Positions 1 to 7,274 of a DNA stretch of 24,365 nucleotides are shown in pieces (within the stretch, counting starts at the first letter, position 1; each line of letters begins with the position of its first letter). A model generated the notes under the pieces. It did not search any database. It was given only the letters and a program-made list of their open reading frames with translations, and was not told the origin of the DNA. Origin of the DNA: Dehalococcoidia bacterium (GTDB lineage Bacteria; Chloroflexota; Dehalococcoidia; Bin125); contig RKRS01000082.1 of NCBI GenBank assembly GCA_007571275.1, forward strand, positions 1 through 24,365. The letters are read 5' to 3'. The position numbers and the translations under genes were made by a program.

Positions 1-593
1 GGGACACGCTGTACACGGTGGACACCGGATTCATACTTCAGCCGCGAGAACGCGCCGTCGCCCGCAATCTGACAGATGACCTCCTTGAAGCCACCCATTG
101 CGTTTTCGGAAGCGCTGAGCACGTCGGTTTGCCAGCGCCGTCCTTCGGCGTAGCGGACATAAGCGCGTAGCAGATCGGCGGCCCATAATCCGGCCTCGTC
201 ACCGCCTGCGCCCGCGCGGATTTCAACGATCACATTTCGCTCATCATTCGGATCGCGGGGCAGCAGTGCTCGCTTCGCCTCGTCCTCAAGATGCTGAATC
301 TGCTCACGTAGCTCGGTCAGTTCCATCTGCGCCAGTTCGCGCATCTCGTCATCATCGGCTTCGTCGAAGACCTGGCGCGCTTGTTGCAGCTGTTCGGATG
401 CAGTGCGGTAGCGGTAGAGGAGGTCGATCTTCTCCTGTAGCGAGGCGTGCTCCCTCGCCAATGTTTGCAGGCGCGTTGGATTGCTGGAGGTCGCTGGATC
501 AGCCATCTCCGCTTCAATCTCGCGGAAACGTTTGGCGACGTCCTCAAGCCGCGTCCACATGGCGGTGCTGTCAGATGTTGCGATCGCTGCCAT
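1..593 (-). CDS. prfA: Peptide chain release factor 1 (N-terminal part; runs off the window)
   Basis: RF1 recognises UAA and UAG stop codons in the ribosomal A site and triggers release of the finished peptide. Only the first 197 residues are in the window. They show the helical N-terminal PCRF domain (charged, coiled-coil-like, about residues 12-110), then LLPRDPNDERNVIVEIRAG, the glycine motif AGGDEAGLWAADLLRAY and the start of the codon-recognition domain (SGVHRVQRV). These are diagnostic for RF1/RF2, and the LLP-DPNDE stretch favours RF1. The catalytic GGQ lies beyond the edge. The ATG at 593 is preferred because GAGGA sits six bases upstream; an in-frame ATG at 560 is the alternative. 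The gene follows hisS by 8 nt, and its SD overlaps the hisS stop codon, so the two are almost certainly one transcript. Confidence 0.93.
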   Translation of the reverse strand, partial: MAAIATSDSTAMWTRLEDVAKRFREIEAEMADPATSSNPTRLQTLAREHASLQEKIDLLYRYRTASEQLQQARQVFDEADDDEMRELAQMELTELREQIQHLEDEAKRALLPRDPNDERNVIVEIRAGAGGDEAGLWAADLLRAYVRYAEGRRWQTDVLSASENAMGGFKEVICQIAGDGAFSRLKYESGVHRVQRV

Positions 594-600
594 TCGGTTC

Positions 601-618
601 CTCAGTCCTGCGACTGAG
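601..618 (-). promoter_or_regulatory. Coupling hairpin at the hisS stop / prfA ribosome binding site
   Basis: CTCAGTC and GACTGAG form a perfect 7-bp inverted repeat around a 4-nt loop. On the minus strand it spans the last hisS codons and the TGA, and its 3' arm contains the first bases of the prfA Shine-Dalgarno (GAGGA). A ribosome terminating on hisS would open it. The pairing is seen; the coupling role is inferred. Confidence 0.5.
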
Positions 619-1900
619 TATATGAAAGGTTCGCTAACTCGCCGACGGTTTGGTCAAGTGGGACCTGGCGTTGCTCGGCAGTTTGTAGATCGCGGATGGT
701 GACGCGCTGTTCAGCCAGATCTCTGGCGCCAGCAATGACGGCGAAGCGAGCGCCTGAGCGGTTGGCCTGTCGTAGTTGGGCCTTGAGCGAGCGTCCGCCG
801 AAGGCAAGCGTGGCGGCAATGCCACGGCGACGGAGATCGCCGGCGATCTTCGTCGCCATGATGTCGGCGCCTTCGCCCAGCGTCGCGATCAGCACGGCGG
901 TGGTCACGGGTTCTTCGGGCGCGAGCCCTTGTTCGCGGAGATGATGCGCCATCCGCTCAATGCCCATGCCGAATCCGATGCCAGGAGTCGGTGGGCCACC
1001 GATTTGCTCGATCAGACCGTCATAGCGCCCTCCGGCGAGGACTGTCACCTGCGAGCCATCTGCGTGGGCGGGAACGATCTCGAAGACAGTGTGGGTGTAG
1101 TAATCGAGACCCCGGACGAGGGATGGACGTTCCTCATAGGGAATACCGAGCGCCTCAAGGTGGGATTTGACCGAGTCGTAATAGGCAGCTGACTCGGGTC
1201 GCAGATGCTGCGCGATCACGGGAGCGCCGATCTGATACGGCTTCGTGCGTTCGTCCTTACTGTCGAGCAGGCGCATTGGCGCGCGACCCCAGCGAGCCTG
1301 GTCGTCGGGGGCGATCAGATCGAGGTGTGGTTCGAAATGCTTTTGCAGGAGTGGGACATAGGCTCGACGATCTTCCACGTCGCCGATGCTGTTGAGCAGA
1401 ATCTTCAGGTCAGTCAGTCCCAGCGACTGAGCGATGCGCCAACCCAGGTCGATCACTTCCGCATCAAGCGCGGCATCTCGCACGCCGATTGCCTCAACGC
1501 CGAATTGCGTGTGCTGGCGGAACCGTCCTGCTTGCGGTCGTTCGTATCGAAAGATGGGCAGGTGGTAGGCGAGCTTGACCGGTTGACTCAGATTTGCCAT
1601 GCCGTGTTGCAGATATGCGCGACAGACCGAGGCGGTGCCTTCCGGTCGTAGCGCAAGTCGATCGCCACCACGATCCTCGAAGATGTACATCTCCTTCTCG
1701 ACGATGTCCGTGCCTTCGCCCACGCCGCGAGCGAACAGGTCTGCGTACTCGAACGTCGGCGGTTCGATGAATCCGAACCCGGCCAGCCGAGCCTGCTCCC
1801 GTGCATGGCTCAGGATGTGGCGATGGATGGCGTATTCCTCAGGCAGCAGGTCGCGGGTGCCCCGAGGGGTTTGGAACTGTCGATTCGAAGAACTGCTCAT
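602..1900 (-). CDS. hisS: Histidine--tRNA ligase (class II)
   Basis: Charges tRNA-His with histidine in the cytosol. The 432-aa length is normal. The N-terminal TPRGTRDLLP is the usual HisRS opening. Motif 2 with the ATP-binding arginine is FRYERPQAGRFRQH (117-130). The histidine-specific HisA motif is VRGLDYYTHTVFE (262-274), followed by AGGRYDGL (289-296), and motif 3 is GIGFGMGIERM (307-317). A C-terminal anticodon-binding domain follows from about residue 330. The ATG at 1900 has GAGGAT nearby upstream. A possible -10 element (TACGAT on the minus strand, 1918-1923) lies in the 97-bp region shared with the divergent rel gene. prfA follows directly in the same transcript. Confidence 0.97.
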   Translation of the reverse strand: MSSSSNRQFQTPRGTRDLLPEEYAIHRHILSHAREQARLAGFGFIEPPTFEYADLFARGVGEGTDIVEKEMYIFEDRGGDRLALRPEGTASVCRAYLQHGMANLSQPVKLAYHLPIFRYERPQAGRFRQHTQFGVEAIGVRDAALDAEVIDLGWRIAQSLGLTDLKILLNSIGDVEDRRAYVPLLQKHFEPHLDLIAPDDQARWGRAPMRLLDSKDERTKPYQIGAPVIAQHLRPESAAYYDSVKSHLEALGIPYEERPSLVRGLDYYTHTVFEIVPAHADGSQVTVLAGGRYDGLIEQIGGPPTPGIGFGMGIERMAHHLREQGLAPEEPVTTAVLIATLGEGADIMATKIAGDLRRRGIAATLAFGGRSLKAQLRQANRSGARFAVIAGARDLAEQRVTIRDLQTAEQRQVPLDQTVGELANLSYTQSQD

Positions 1901-1985
1901 CGTTGATCCTCGAACCTATCGTACAGACGAGGTTCAAGTTCACGCCGCCATCAACCTGTGCGCGCAGGTAAACGTTCTGGCTTTG

Positions 1986-1997
1986 TATGATCGATCC
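1986..1997 (+). promoter_or_regulatory. Candidate -10 element of a leaderless rel transcript
   Basis: TATGAT at 1986-1991 is followed by six bases (CGATCC) and then the rel ATG at 1998. Transcription normally begins 6-8 bases past a -10 box, so the mRNA would begin at the start codon. No Shine-Dalgarno is visible. No convincing -35 was found. The same arrangement occurs before glcD at 22241-22246. Confidence 0.45.
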
Positions 1998-4202
1998 ATG
2001 GCCACGCAAACGGTTCCCGCAGAAATCGTCGATCTGGAGAAGCATCCGACTCTGGGCCTGTTCGTGGACGTGCTGGAGCAGTACCTCACGCCACAGGATC
2101 GCGAACGGGTGCTGGGGGCGTACGAGTACGCCAAACAGAAGCACGCCGGTCACCGAAGGCGGTCGGGACATCCCTACATCGAACATCCACTCGCCGCGGC
2201 GGTGACCTGCGCCGAACTGCAGCTTGACGTCCCTGCCCTGCAGGCGGCTCTACTGCATGATGTCATGGAGGACTGCGGCGTTACACGTGCGCAACTCGTG
2301 AACGAGTTCGGCGTTGACGTGGCCAAGTTGGTCGACGGCGTGACTAAATTGTCGGCGCTCCAGCTGCCGCGTGTGACCGGCACGATCGACCGCGACGCGC
2401 AGGCCGAAAATCTGCGCAAGATGTTCGTTGCAATGGCGGATGACGTGCGTGTGGTCATCGTCAAGCTGGCCGACCGCCTGCATAACATGCGCACCCTGGA
2501 CGCGATGCGACCCGAGAAGCAGCTACGGATCGCACGCGAAACAATGGAGATCTACGCGCCCCTGGCCGCCCGACTCGGCATCTGGCAGATTCGCGCTCAG
2601 CTAGAAGATCTGTCCTTCAAGTACCTGGAACCTGGGGAATATCGACGAGTCTCGGAGCTGGTTTCTGCCCGCCGCCAGACTCGGGAGCGATATCTGGGGC
2701 AGATCCGGGTGCAGCTCGAGAACGCTCTGGAGGCGTCCGGGTTGTCCGCGCAGGTTCGTGGTCGGGTCAAACATCTGTACTCGATCCACCAAAAGATCAA
2801 GAAGTACTCGGCGCAGGGCAAGTCGTTCGACGACATCTACGACCTCCTGGCGCTTCGCGTCCTGATGGAATCCCCCAGTGACTGCTACGCAGCGCTTGGG
2901 GTGGTACATGGGCTATGGCGTCCGCTACCTGGCGAGTTTGACGACTACATCGCCAGCCCCAGGCCAAGCGGGTATCAGTCGCTGCACACGACGGCCTTTT
3001 GGTCGGCGTCGCATGCGGTTGAGGTACAGATTCGTACCCACGAGATGGATCGGGAGGCGGAGTACGGCGTCGCGGTGCACTGGGCGTACAAGGAAAACCG
3101 TCATAACGCGATGAACGACCGCGAGCGAATGTCGTGGTTGCGACAGCTCGTTGAGTGGCAGGGAGAGTTACCTGGCGCGGACGATTTTCTGGAAACGTTG
3201 CGCTCGGATGTGTTCCACGATCAGGTGTTCGTGCACACGCCAAAGGGCGAGATTTTGGCGCTGCGCGCCGGCGCGACGCCGCTCGATTTCGCATTCCGCA
3301 TTCACACTGACGTGGGTTACCAGTGTGTCGGCGCCAAGGTGAATGGTCGTCTAGCCCGTCTGTCGACCCCACTGGAAAACGGCGACGTGGTCGAGATTGT
3401 CACGAGTCGGACAGCTCGAGGGCCCAGCCGTGACTGGCTGAATCCAACGCTGGGCTACGTCACCACACAACACGCGCGGACGAAGATTCGCCAGTGGTTT
3501 AATCGGCAGGCGCGGACCGAGAACATCGCGCGAGGGCGCGACGAACTGGAGCGTGAGCTTCGTCGGCTGAGTCTGAAGCTGTCTGGGGTCGAATCGGAAG
3601 TAATGGAGGCGACGCGAGCAAAAAGTATGGAGGACGCGCTCGCGACGATTGGCGCTGGCGACATCACCGCCCATGCCGTGGCGTTGAAGGTGGCATCGGC
3701 CGACGAGGAAGAAGCCGCCGTCTCACCAGCTGCTGAAGTGGTTGAGGAGCCGACCACGCCCAGCGCTGACGCCGTGCATGTCCTGGGCGGATCCAACATG
3801 CTGACCCGACTCGCGCCGTGTTGCTCGCCTCAGGTGGGTGAGGACATCACCGGGTTCATCACGCGCAGTCGGGGCGTCACGATTCACCGCAGCGAGTGCC
3901 CCAACATCCTTTCGGTCGGCGATGATGATCGGGTTGTTCCGGTCCGTTGGAATACCTTCCGCGGCCTGACAGAAGCGCGCCTGAAGTTGTTGGGCTGGGA
4001 TCGCGTTGGCCTGGCTCGAGATGTCGCGGCGATCTGCGCCGACGAGAATGTCAATATGGTGTCATTCGTCACCGGCGAACCTGATCGTGGAGCCGTGACC
4101 CTGACCTTCACGGTTGAGGCCAACGGGCTGCGCCAGCTGCAACGAGTGATGTCGAAACTCGATGGCGTTCACGGCGTGATGAGCGTCGAGCGCGAGTACT
4201 GA
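1998..4202 (+). CDS. rel: RSH-family (p)ppGpp synthetase/hydrolase
   Basis: Makes and degrades the stringent-response alarmone (p)ppGpp; cytosolic and ribosome-associated. The 734 aa show the full long-RSH layout. The HD hydrolase domain has H63, HDVMED (87-92) and KLADRLHNM (156-164). The synthetase domain runs about 250-365 (GRVKHLYSI, FDDIYDLLALRV, SGYQSLHTT, VEVQIRTHEMD). A TGS domain is at 408-470, a helical region follows, then a Cys pair (LAPCCSP, 606-611) and a C-terminal ACT domain (about 655-734). All HD residues I can check are present, so hydrolase activity is expected. The synthetase carries EFDD (313-316) where classical bifunctional Rel proteins carry RFKD. The ATG at 1998 is chosen because upstream in-frame codons lie inside divergent hisS and homology begins here. 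No SD is visible, consistent with leaderless initiation. Confidence 0.96.
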   Translation: MATQTVPAEIVDLEKHPTLGLFVDVLEQYLTPQDRERVLGAYEYAKQKHAGHRRRSGHPYIEHPLAAAVTCAELQLDVPALQAALLHDVMEDCGVTRAQLVNEFGVDVAKLVDGVTKLSALQLPRVTGTIDRDAQAENLRKMFVAMADDVRVVIVKLADRLHNMRTLDAMRPEKQLRIARETMEIYAPLAARLGIWQIRAQLEDLSFKYLEPGEYRRVSELVSARRQTRERYLGQIRVQLENALEASGLSAQVRGRVKHLYSIHQKIKKYSAQGKSFDDIYDLLALRVLMESPSDCYAALGVVHGLWRPLPGEFDDYIASPRPSGYQSLHTTAFWSASHAVEVQIRTHEMDREAEYGVAVHWAYKENRHNAMNDRERMSWLRQLVEWQGELPGADDFLETLRSDVFHDQVFVHTPKGEILALRAGATPLDFAFRIHTDVGYQCVGAKVNGRLARLSTPLENGDVVEIVTSRTARGPSRDWLNPTLGYVTTQHARTKIRQWFNRQARTENIARGRDELERELRRLSLKLSGVESEVMEATRAKSMEDALATIGAGDITAHAVALKVASADEEEAAVSPAAEVVEEPTTPSADAVHVLGGSNMLTRLAPCCSPQVGEDITGFITRSRGVTIHRSECPNILSVGDDDRVVPVRWNTFRGLTEARLKLLGWDRVGLARDVAAICADENVNMVSFVTGEPDRGAVTLTFTVEANGLRQLQRVMSKLDGVHGVMSVEREY

Positions 4203-4204
4203 TA

Positions 4205-4243
4205 CTGATCGCTGCGCTCCTATGCCTTGAGCGCAGCGATCAG
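4205..4243. terminator. Bidirectional hairpin terminator between convergent rel and aminotransferase
   Basis: A perfect 15-bp inverted repeat, CTGATCGCTGCGCTC (4205-4219) and GAGCGCAGCGATCAG (4229-4243), encloses a 9-nt loop. It starts 3 bp after the rel stop. The stop codon of the minus-strand gene lies in the loop and its last codons in one arm. There is no T-tract on either side, so it may act as a Rho-assisted or 3'-end-protecting stem rather than a classical intrinsic terminator. Confidence 0.75.
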
Positions 4244-5353
4244 CCGATCAATATCTGACTCAGGCGTGTAGAAGTGCGGAGAGGCGCGCAGGCGTCCGAA
4301 GCGGACCGCCGTGATGACGCCCGAGTCCTGCAGCCGTTCCCAGGTTTCGTCAACGGTTTCGCGTTCGGCCAGTGCTGGTGGTGGATCGAAGATGACGATA
4401 CCGCTGCGTTCCGACTCGCCCCTCGGCGAGAAGACTCGACAGCCGGCGTCGGTCAGCGCGTCGCAGAGGTAGGCCGTCACGGACTCCAACTGCGCCCAGA
4501 CGTTATCGATCCCGACGTTGAGCAAGTGGCGAATGGCCGCGCGCATTCCGAGCATCGTGGCTGTGGGCGTCGCTCCGGGCTCGAATCGTGAAGCGGTCGG
4601 GGAGAGGATGAGCTCTTCATTGCCAGCCCCGAGACCGCCATCCATGCTGTTGGCGCCGAGCACTGGCGGGATCAGTCCATCGATCAATTCTTCTCGGATG
4701 TACAACATCCCCGAGCCGGTCGGTCCCAACATCCATTTGTGCCCACCGGCGGCGAGGATGTCGATATCGTCCGCAACCACGTTGACCGGTAGCGCTCCTG
4801 CTGACTGGATCGCGTCGACCGAGAGCAATCCACCCACGGCGTGAACCGCGTCCGCGATCGGCCGGAGGTTGGAGCGAAACCCACTACCCCACTGGACGTG
4901 CGAAATGCCGACCAGTTTCGTCCGTTCAGAAACGGCGGAGATGATGTCCTCGGTCGGGATGCGCCCGTCGTCCTGCTGGAAGACAACATCAAGCTCAACG
5001 CCGCGCTGTTGGAGCGCGTTGTAGAAGTGGCGATTGGATGGGTATTCGGCGTCGGTGACGAGAATGCGGTCGCCGTCCTGGAGGTTCAGGGCGCCGGCCG
5101 AGACCGATACGCCAGTCGCCGTGTTTGGCACGAAGGCGATCTCGTTGGAGCTACGCGCGCCGATCAGCTCGGCGGAAACCTGGCGGAAGTCCTGCATGTC
5201 CTCCATCCAGGTTGAGCCGAAGTAGCCTGACCGACCGGCCTGGTCGGCATAGTCGTGAACGGCCTGCGCCACATCGGCGGGCAGGGGAGAGACTCCCGCG
5301 TGGTTGAAGAAGGCCAGGCCGCTGTCGAGGACGGGATACATGGTGTTGGTCAT
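4220..5353 (-). CDS. Class V aminotransferase-fold PLP enzyme
   Basis: A PLP-dependent enzyme of the aminotransferase class V family, 377 aa, cytosolic. The Schiff-base lysine is K206 in AAGGHKWMLGPTGSG. The cofactor-ring aspartate is D180 in SVDAIQSAG, and S151-H152 lies in SHVQWGSG. The N-terminus FFNHAGVSPLP is typical of the isopenicillin-N-epimerase-like/cysteine-desulfurase-like group. The C-terminal VRFGRLRASPHFYTPESD has no cysteine where SufS/IscS carry their catalytic one, so a cysteine desulfurase is unlikely. A lyase, epimerase or kynureninase-like role is possible and the substrate cannot be read from sequence. GGAG upstream of the ATG at 5353 supports the start. Its 3' end is shared with the rel terminator. 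Confidence 0.88.
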   Translation of the reverse strand: MTNTMYPVLDSGLAFFNHAGVSPLPADVAQAVHDYADQAGRSGYFGSTWMEDMQDFRQVSAELIGARSSNEIAFVPNTATGVSVSAGALNLQDGDRILVTDAEYPSNRHFYNALQQRGVELDVVFQQDDGRIPTEDIISAVSERTKLVGISHVQWGSGFRSNLRPIADAVHAVGGLLSVDAIQSAGALPVNVVADDIDILAAGGHKWMLGPTGSGMLYIREELIDGLIPPVLGANSMDGGLGAGNEELILSPTASRFEPGATPTATMLGMRAAIRHLLNVGIDNVWAQLESVTAYLCDALTDAGCRVFSPRGESERSGIVIFDPPPALAERETVDETWERLQDSGVITAVRFGRLRASPHFYTPESDIDRLIAALKA

Positions 5354-5374
5354 CGGTTGTACTCCACAGCTGAA

Positions 5375-5405
5375 AGTCTAAACACGATCCGATTTTCGTG
5401 ATCAA
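5375..5405 (-). promoter_or_regulatory. Candidate promoter for the class V aminotransferase gene
   Basis: On the minus strand TTGATC (5405-5400) is followed by AT-richer sequence and TAGACT (5380-5375) after 19 bp, or an overlapping TTTAGA after 17 bp. The predicted start leaves a short leader with a GGAG ribosome binding site. Both hexamers are imperfect. Confidence 0.3.
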
Positions 5406-5407
5406 CC

Positions 5408-5437
5408 TTGCTCATTAGAGAATGTGTGTTCTATAGT
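5408..5437 (+). promoter_or_regulatory. Candidate comM promoter
   Basis: TTGCTC (5408-5413) and TATAGT (5432-5437, 5 of 6 matches to consensus) are separated by 18 bp, upstream of comM and on its strand. The predicted start near 5444 gives a leader of about 60 nt ending in the ribosome binding site AAGGAG (5493-5498), 7 nt before the GTG start. Confidence 0.5.
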
Positions 5438-5483
5438 GCTCAGAACAAGAACGCCAGTTCCGTTCTTGTGTTCTATCGAGAAC
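5428..5483. promoter_or_regulatory. Cluster of six GTTCT/AGAAC half-sites overlapping the comM promoter
   Basis: In 56 bp there are GTTCT at 5428, 5462 and 5470 and AGAAC at 5442, 5448 and 5479. Two combinations form dyads. GAACGCCAGTTC (5449-5460) fits the GAAC-N4-GTTC form of a Gram-positive LexA (SOS) box. GTTCTATCGAGAAC (5470-5483) is a perfect-arm palindrome of the opposite polarity. The first half-site touches the -10 element and the rest lie in the early transcribed region, as expected for a repressor operator. The identity of the regulator is inferred only. Confidence 0.5.
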
Positions 5484-5505
5484 GCAAATCGTAAGGAGTT
5501 CCGCA

Positions 5506-7059
5506 GTGCACACTCGGGTCAATGGTGGAGCAGTGATCGGACTTGATGGAGCGCCAATATGCGTTGAGGTCGATATCTCTTCGGGGATGCCGAAGACGAC
5601 GATTGTCGGTTTGCCGGACGCGGCTGTGGATGAGGCTCGCGAACGGGTTCGCTCGGCGATTCGCAATGCGGGGGCTGGGTTTCCGACCAAGCGGGTGACC
5701 GTGAATCTCGCTCCGGCTCACATCCGCAAGGAGGGCGCTGGCTATGACCTGCCGATTGCGGTCGGCATGCTGGTCGCAACCGGACAGATCTGCGAATCCG
5801 CAGTGCAAGACACGCTGTTTCTTGGAGAGCTGGCGCTTGACGGCGAGCTACGCCATGTGCGCGGTGTTCTCTCGGTCGCCGCGGCGGCGCGCGACGCGGC
5901 GGTGCGACGCATCGTCGTGCCAAAGGTTGATGCAGAGGAAGCGTCGCTGATCGAGGGTATCGAGGTAGTGGCGGTGGACTCTCTGCGTGACTGGATCGAG
6001 ATCGCGACCGAGGAACGTCCACTATCCGAAGCAATCTGGCCAACGACTCGCCCGACCGAGGAGGATCCCGGCTCCAACTACGACGGACACAACTTTTCGG
6101 ACGTGCGCGGCCAGGAACATGTGAAGCGCGCGCTGGAGGTTGCTGCCGCAGGTGGGCATAATCTTCTGATGTGTGGGCCGCCAGGGGCGGGCAAAACCCT
6201 GTTGGCGTCCTGTTTGCCGGGTATTCTGCCACCGTTGACCACGCAAGAGGCGCTCGAGGTGACCAAGATTGCCTCGATTTCCGGTATGACAGGTGGGAAC
6301 AAGCTGATCCGCGAGCGCCCGTTCCGCTCGCCGCACCATACGATCTCGAACGCCGGCCTGGTCGGAGGCGGCCAACGCCTGCGGCCGGGCGAGGTCACCA
6401 TGGCGCATCGGGGGGTGCTGTTTCTGGATGAGTTGCCGGAGTTTTCCGTACGCGCGCTCGAGGCGATGAGACAGCCGCTTGAAGATCGGCAGATCACCAT
6501 CTCGCGCGCGCATGGCAGTGTGACCTATCCGGCGGACATCTGCTTGATCGCAGCGATGAATCCGTGTCCCTGCGGTAACTTCGGCTCTGACCAACACTGC
6601 ACCTGCACTGATGGCGCGGTCTATCGCTATCAACGACGAATCTCAGGCCCGGTGCTCGATCGGATCGATCTGTTCGTCGATGTGCCTCGGGTAGAGGTGC
6701 AGAAGCTGATGGAATCGTTGCCGAACTCCGCTCCACCGAGCACGGAGCCATCTGCTGAGGTAAGGCAGCGTGTTGTTCGCGCTCGTGAAGTACAGCGTGA
6801 GCGATTCGGGGACTGCGGGCCACATGCCAACGCCTCGCTCTCAGCCCGCGAGGTAAACCAGCACTGCTACAACATGCTGGACGATCGGGCGCGAACGCTG
6901 ATCCAGGAAGCTGTGGACCGCCTCAGTCTGTCGGCAAGGGGCTTCCATCGCGTGCTCAAGGTCGCGCGGACCATCTCCGACCTGGCTGGATCGGAAACGA
7001 TCACCGCCCAGCACGTCGCGGAAGCGGTCCAGTATCGACGCAGATCCAATCTCGGCTGA
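5506..7059 (+). CDS. comM: ComM/YifB family Mg-chelatase-like AAA+ ATPase
   Basis: ComM homologues are hexameric helicases that promote branch migration during recombination of incoming DNA in natural transformation. They are related to, but distinct from, the ChlI subunit of magnesium chelatase. The 517 aa show an N-terminal Lon-S5-like domain (about 1-165), then the AAA+ core with Walker A GPPGAGKT (224-231) and Walker B VLFLDE (304-309). A CPC...CTC cysteine cluster (C354, C356, C365, C367), the sensor region GPVLDRIDLFVDVPR and the C-terminal Mg-chelatase lid domain (from about 440) follow. A GTG start is used, with AAGGAG 7 nt upstream. It stands alone, not next to dprA. The half-site-rich promoter suggests regulated, perhaps damage-linked, expression. 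Confidence 0.95.
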   Translation: MHTRVNGGAVIGLDGAPICVEVDISSGMPKTTIVGLPDAAVDEARERVRSAIRNAGAGFPTKRVTVNLAPAHIRKEGAGYDLPIAVGMLVATGQICESAVQDTLFLGELALDGELRHVRGVLSVAAAARDAAVRRIVVPKVDAEEASLIEGIEVVAVDSLRDWIEIATEERPLSEAIWPTTRPTEEDPGSNYDGHNFSDVRGQEHVKRALEVAAAGGHNLLMCGPPGAGKTLLASCLPGILPPLTTQEALEVTKIASISGMTGGNKLIRERPFRSPHHTISNAGLVGGGQRLRPGEVTMAHRGVLFLDELPEFSVRALEAMRQPLEDRQITISRAHGSVTYPADICLIAAMNPCPCGNFGSDQHCTCTDGAVYRYQRRISGPVLDRIDLFVDVPRVEVQKLMESLPNSAPPSTEPSAEVRQRVVRAREVQRERFGDCGPHANASLSAREVNQHCYNMLDDRARTLIQEAVDRLSLSARGFHRVLKVARTISDLAGSETITAQHVAEAVQYRRRSNLG

Positions 7060-7061
7060 CG

Positions 7062-7090
7062 AAGGGCGCCCGGATAGGTGTTTGCGCCTT
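7062..7090 (+). terminator. Weak hairpin after comM
   Basis: AAGGGCGC and GCGCCTT can pair with a one-base bulge around a 14-nt loop just after the comM stop. No T-run follows. The rest of the spacer up to the tRNA holds a 10-bp palindrome, GCTGATCAGC (7151-7160), and a possible tRNA -10 (TATCGT, 7170-7175), without a good -35. Confidence 0.3.
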
Positions 7091-7184
7091 GCTAACCGCT
7101 TGTTCCAGAGAGCGTTACCGTCTGTGATCAGGCGGTTCACCCTGGCTCTGCTGATCAGCCGACGGTGGTATCGTGACCACTCGG

Positions 7185-7259
7185 CCCCCGTAGCTCAGGG
7201 GATAGAGCACCGGCCTCCGGAGCCGGGTGCGTAGGTTCGAATCCTACCGGGGGCGCCAG
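7185..7259 (+). tRNA. tRNA-Arg (anticodon CCG)
   Basis: The cloverleaf folds fully. The acceptor pairs GCCCCCG with CGGGGGC, and the D stem is GCTC/GAGC. The anticodon stem CCGGC/GCCGG holds loop CTCCGGA with anticodon CCG at 7218-7220. The variable loop is 4 nt, the T arm is GTAGG-TTCGAAT-CCTAC, the discriminator is G and CCA is encoded. It reads CGG arginine codons. Confidence 0.97.
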
Positions 7260-7274
7260 CGATCTCTCGTCGAT

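Noticed and set aside
1599..1997. Upstream in-frame extension of rel by 133 residues
   Set aside because: It overlaps hisS on the other strand, has no family similarity, and homology starts at the ATG at 1998.
4220..5353. Cysteine desulfurase (SufS/IscS) assignment
   Set aside because: The C-terminal region where the catalytic cysteine should be reads RLRASPHFYT, with no cysteine; no suf or isc partner is nearby.
5506..7059. Magnesium chelatase subunit for chlorophyll synthesis
   Set aside because: The N-terminal Lon-like domain, the CPC/CTC cluster and the absence of any bch/chl gene fit ComM/YifB.
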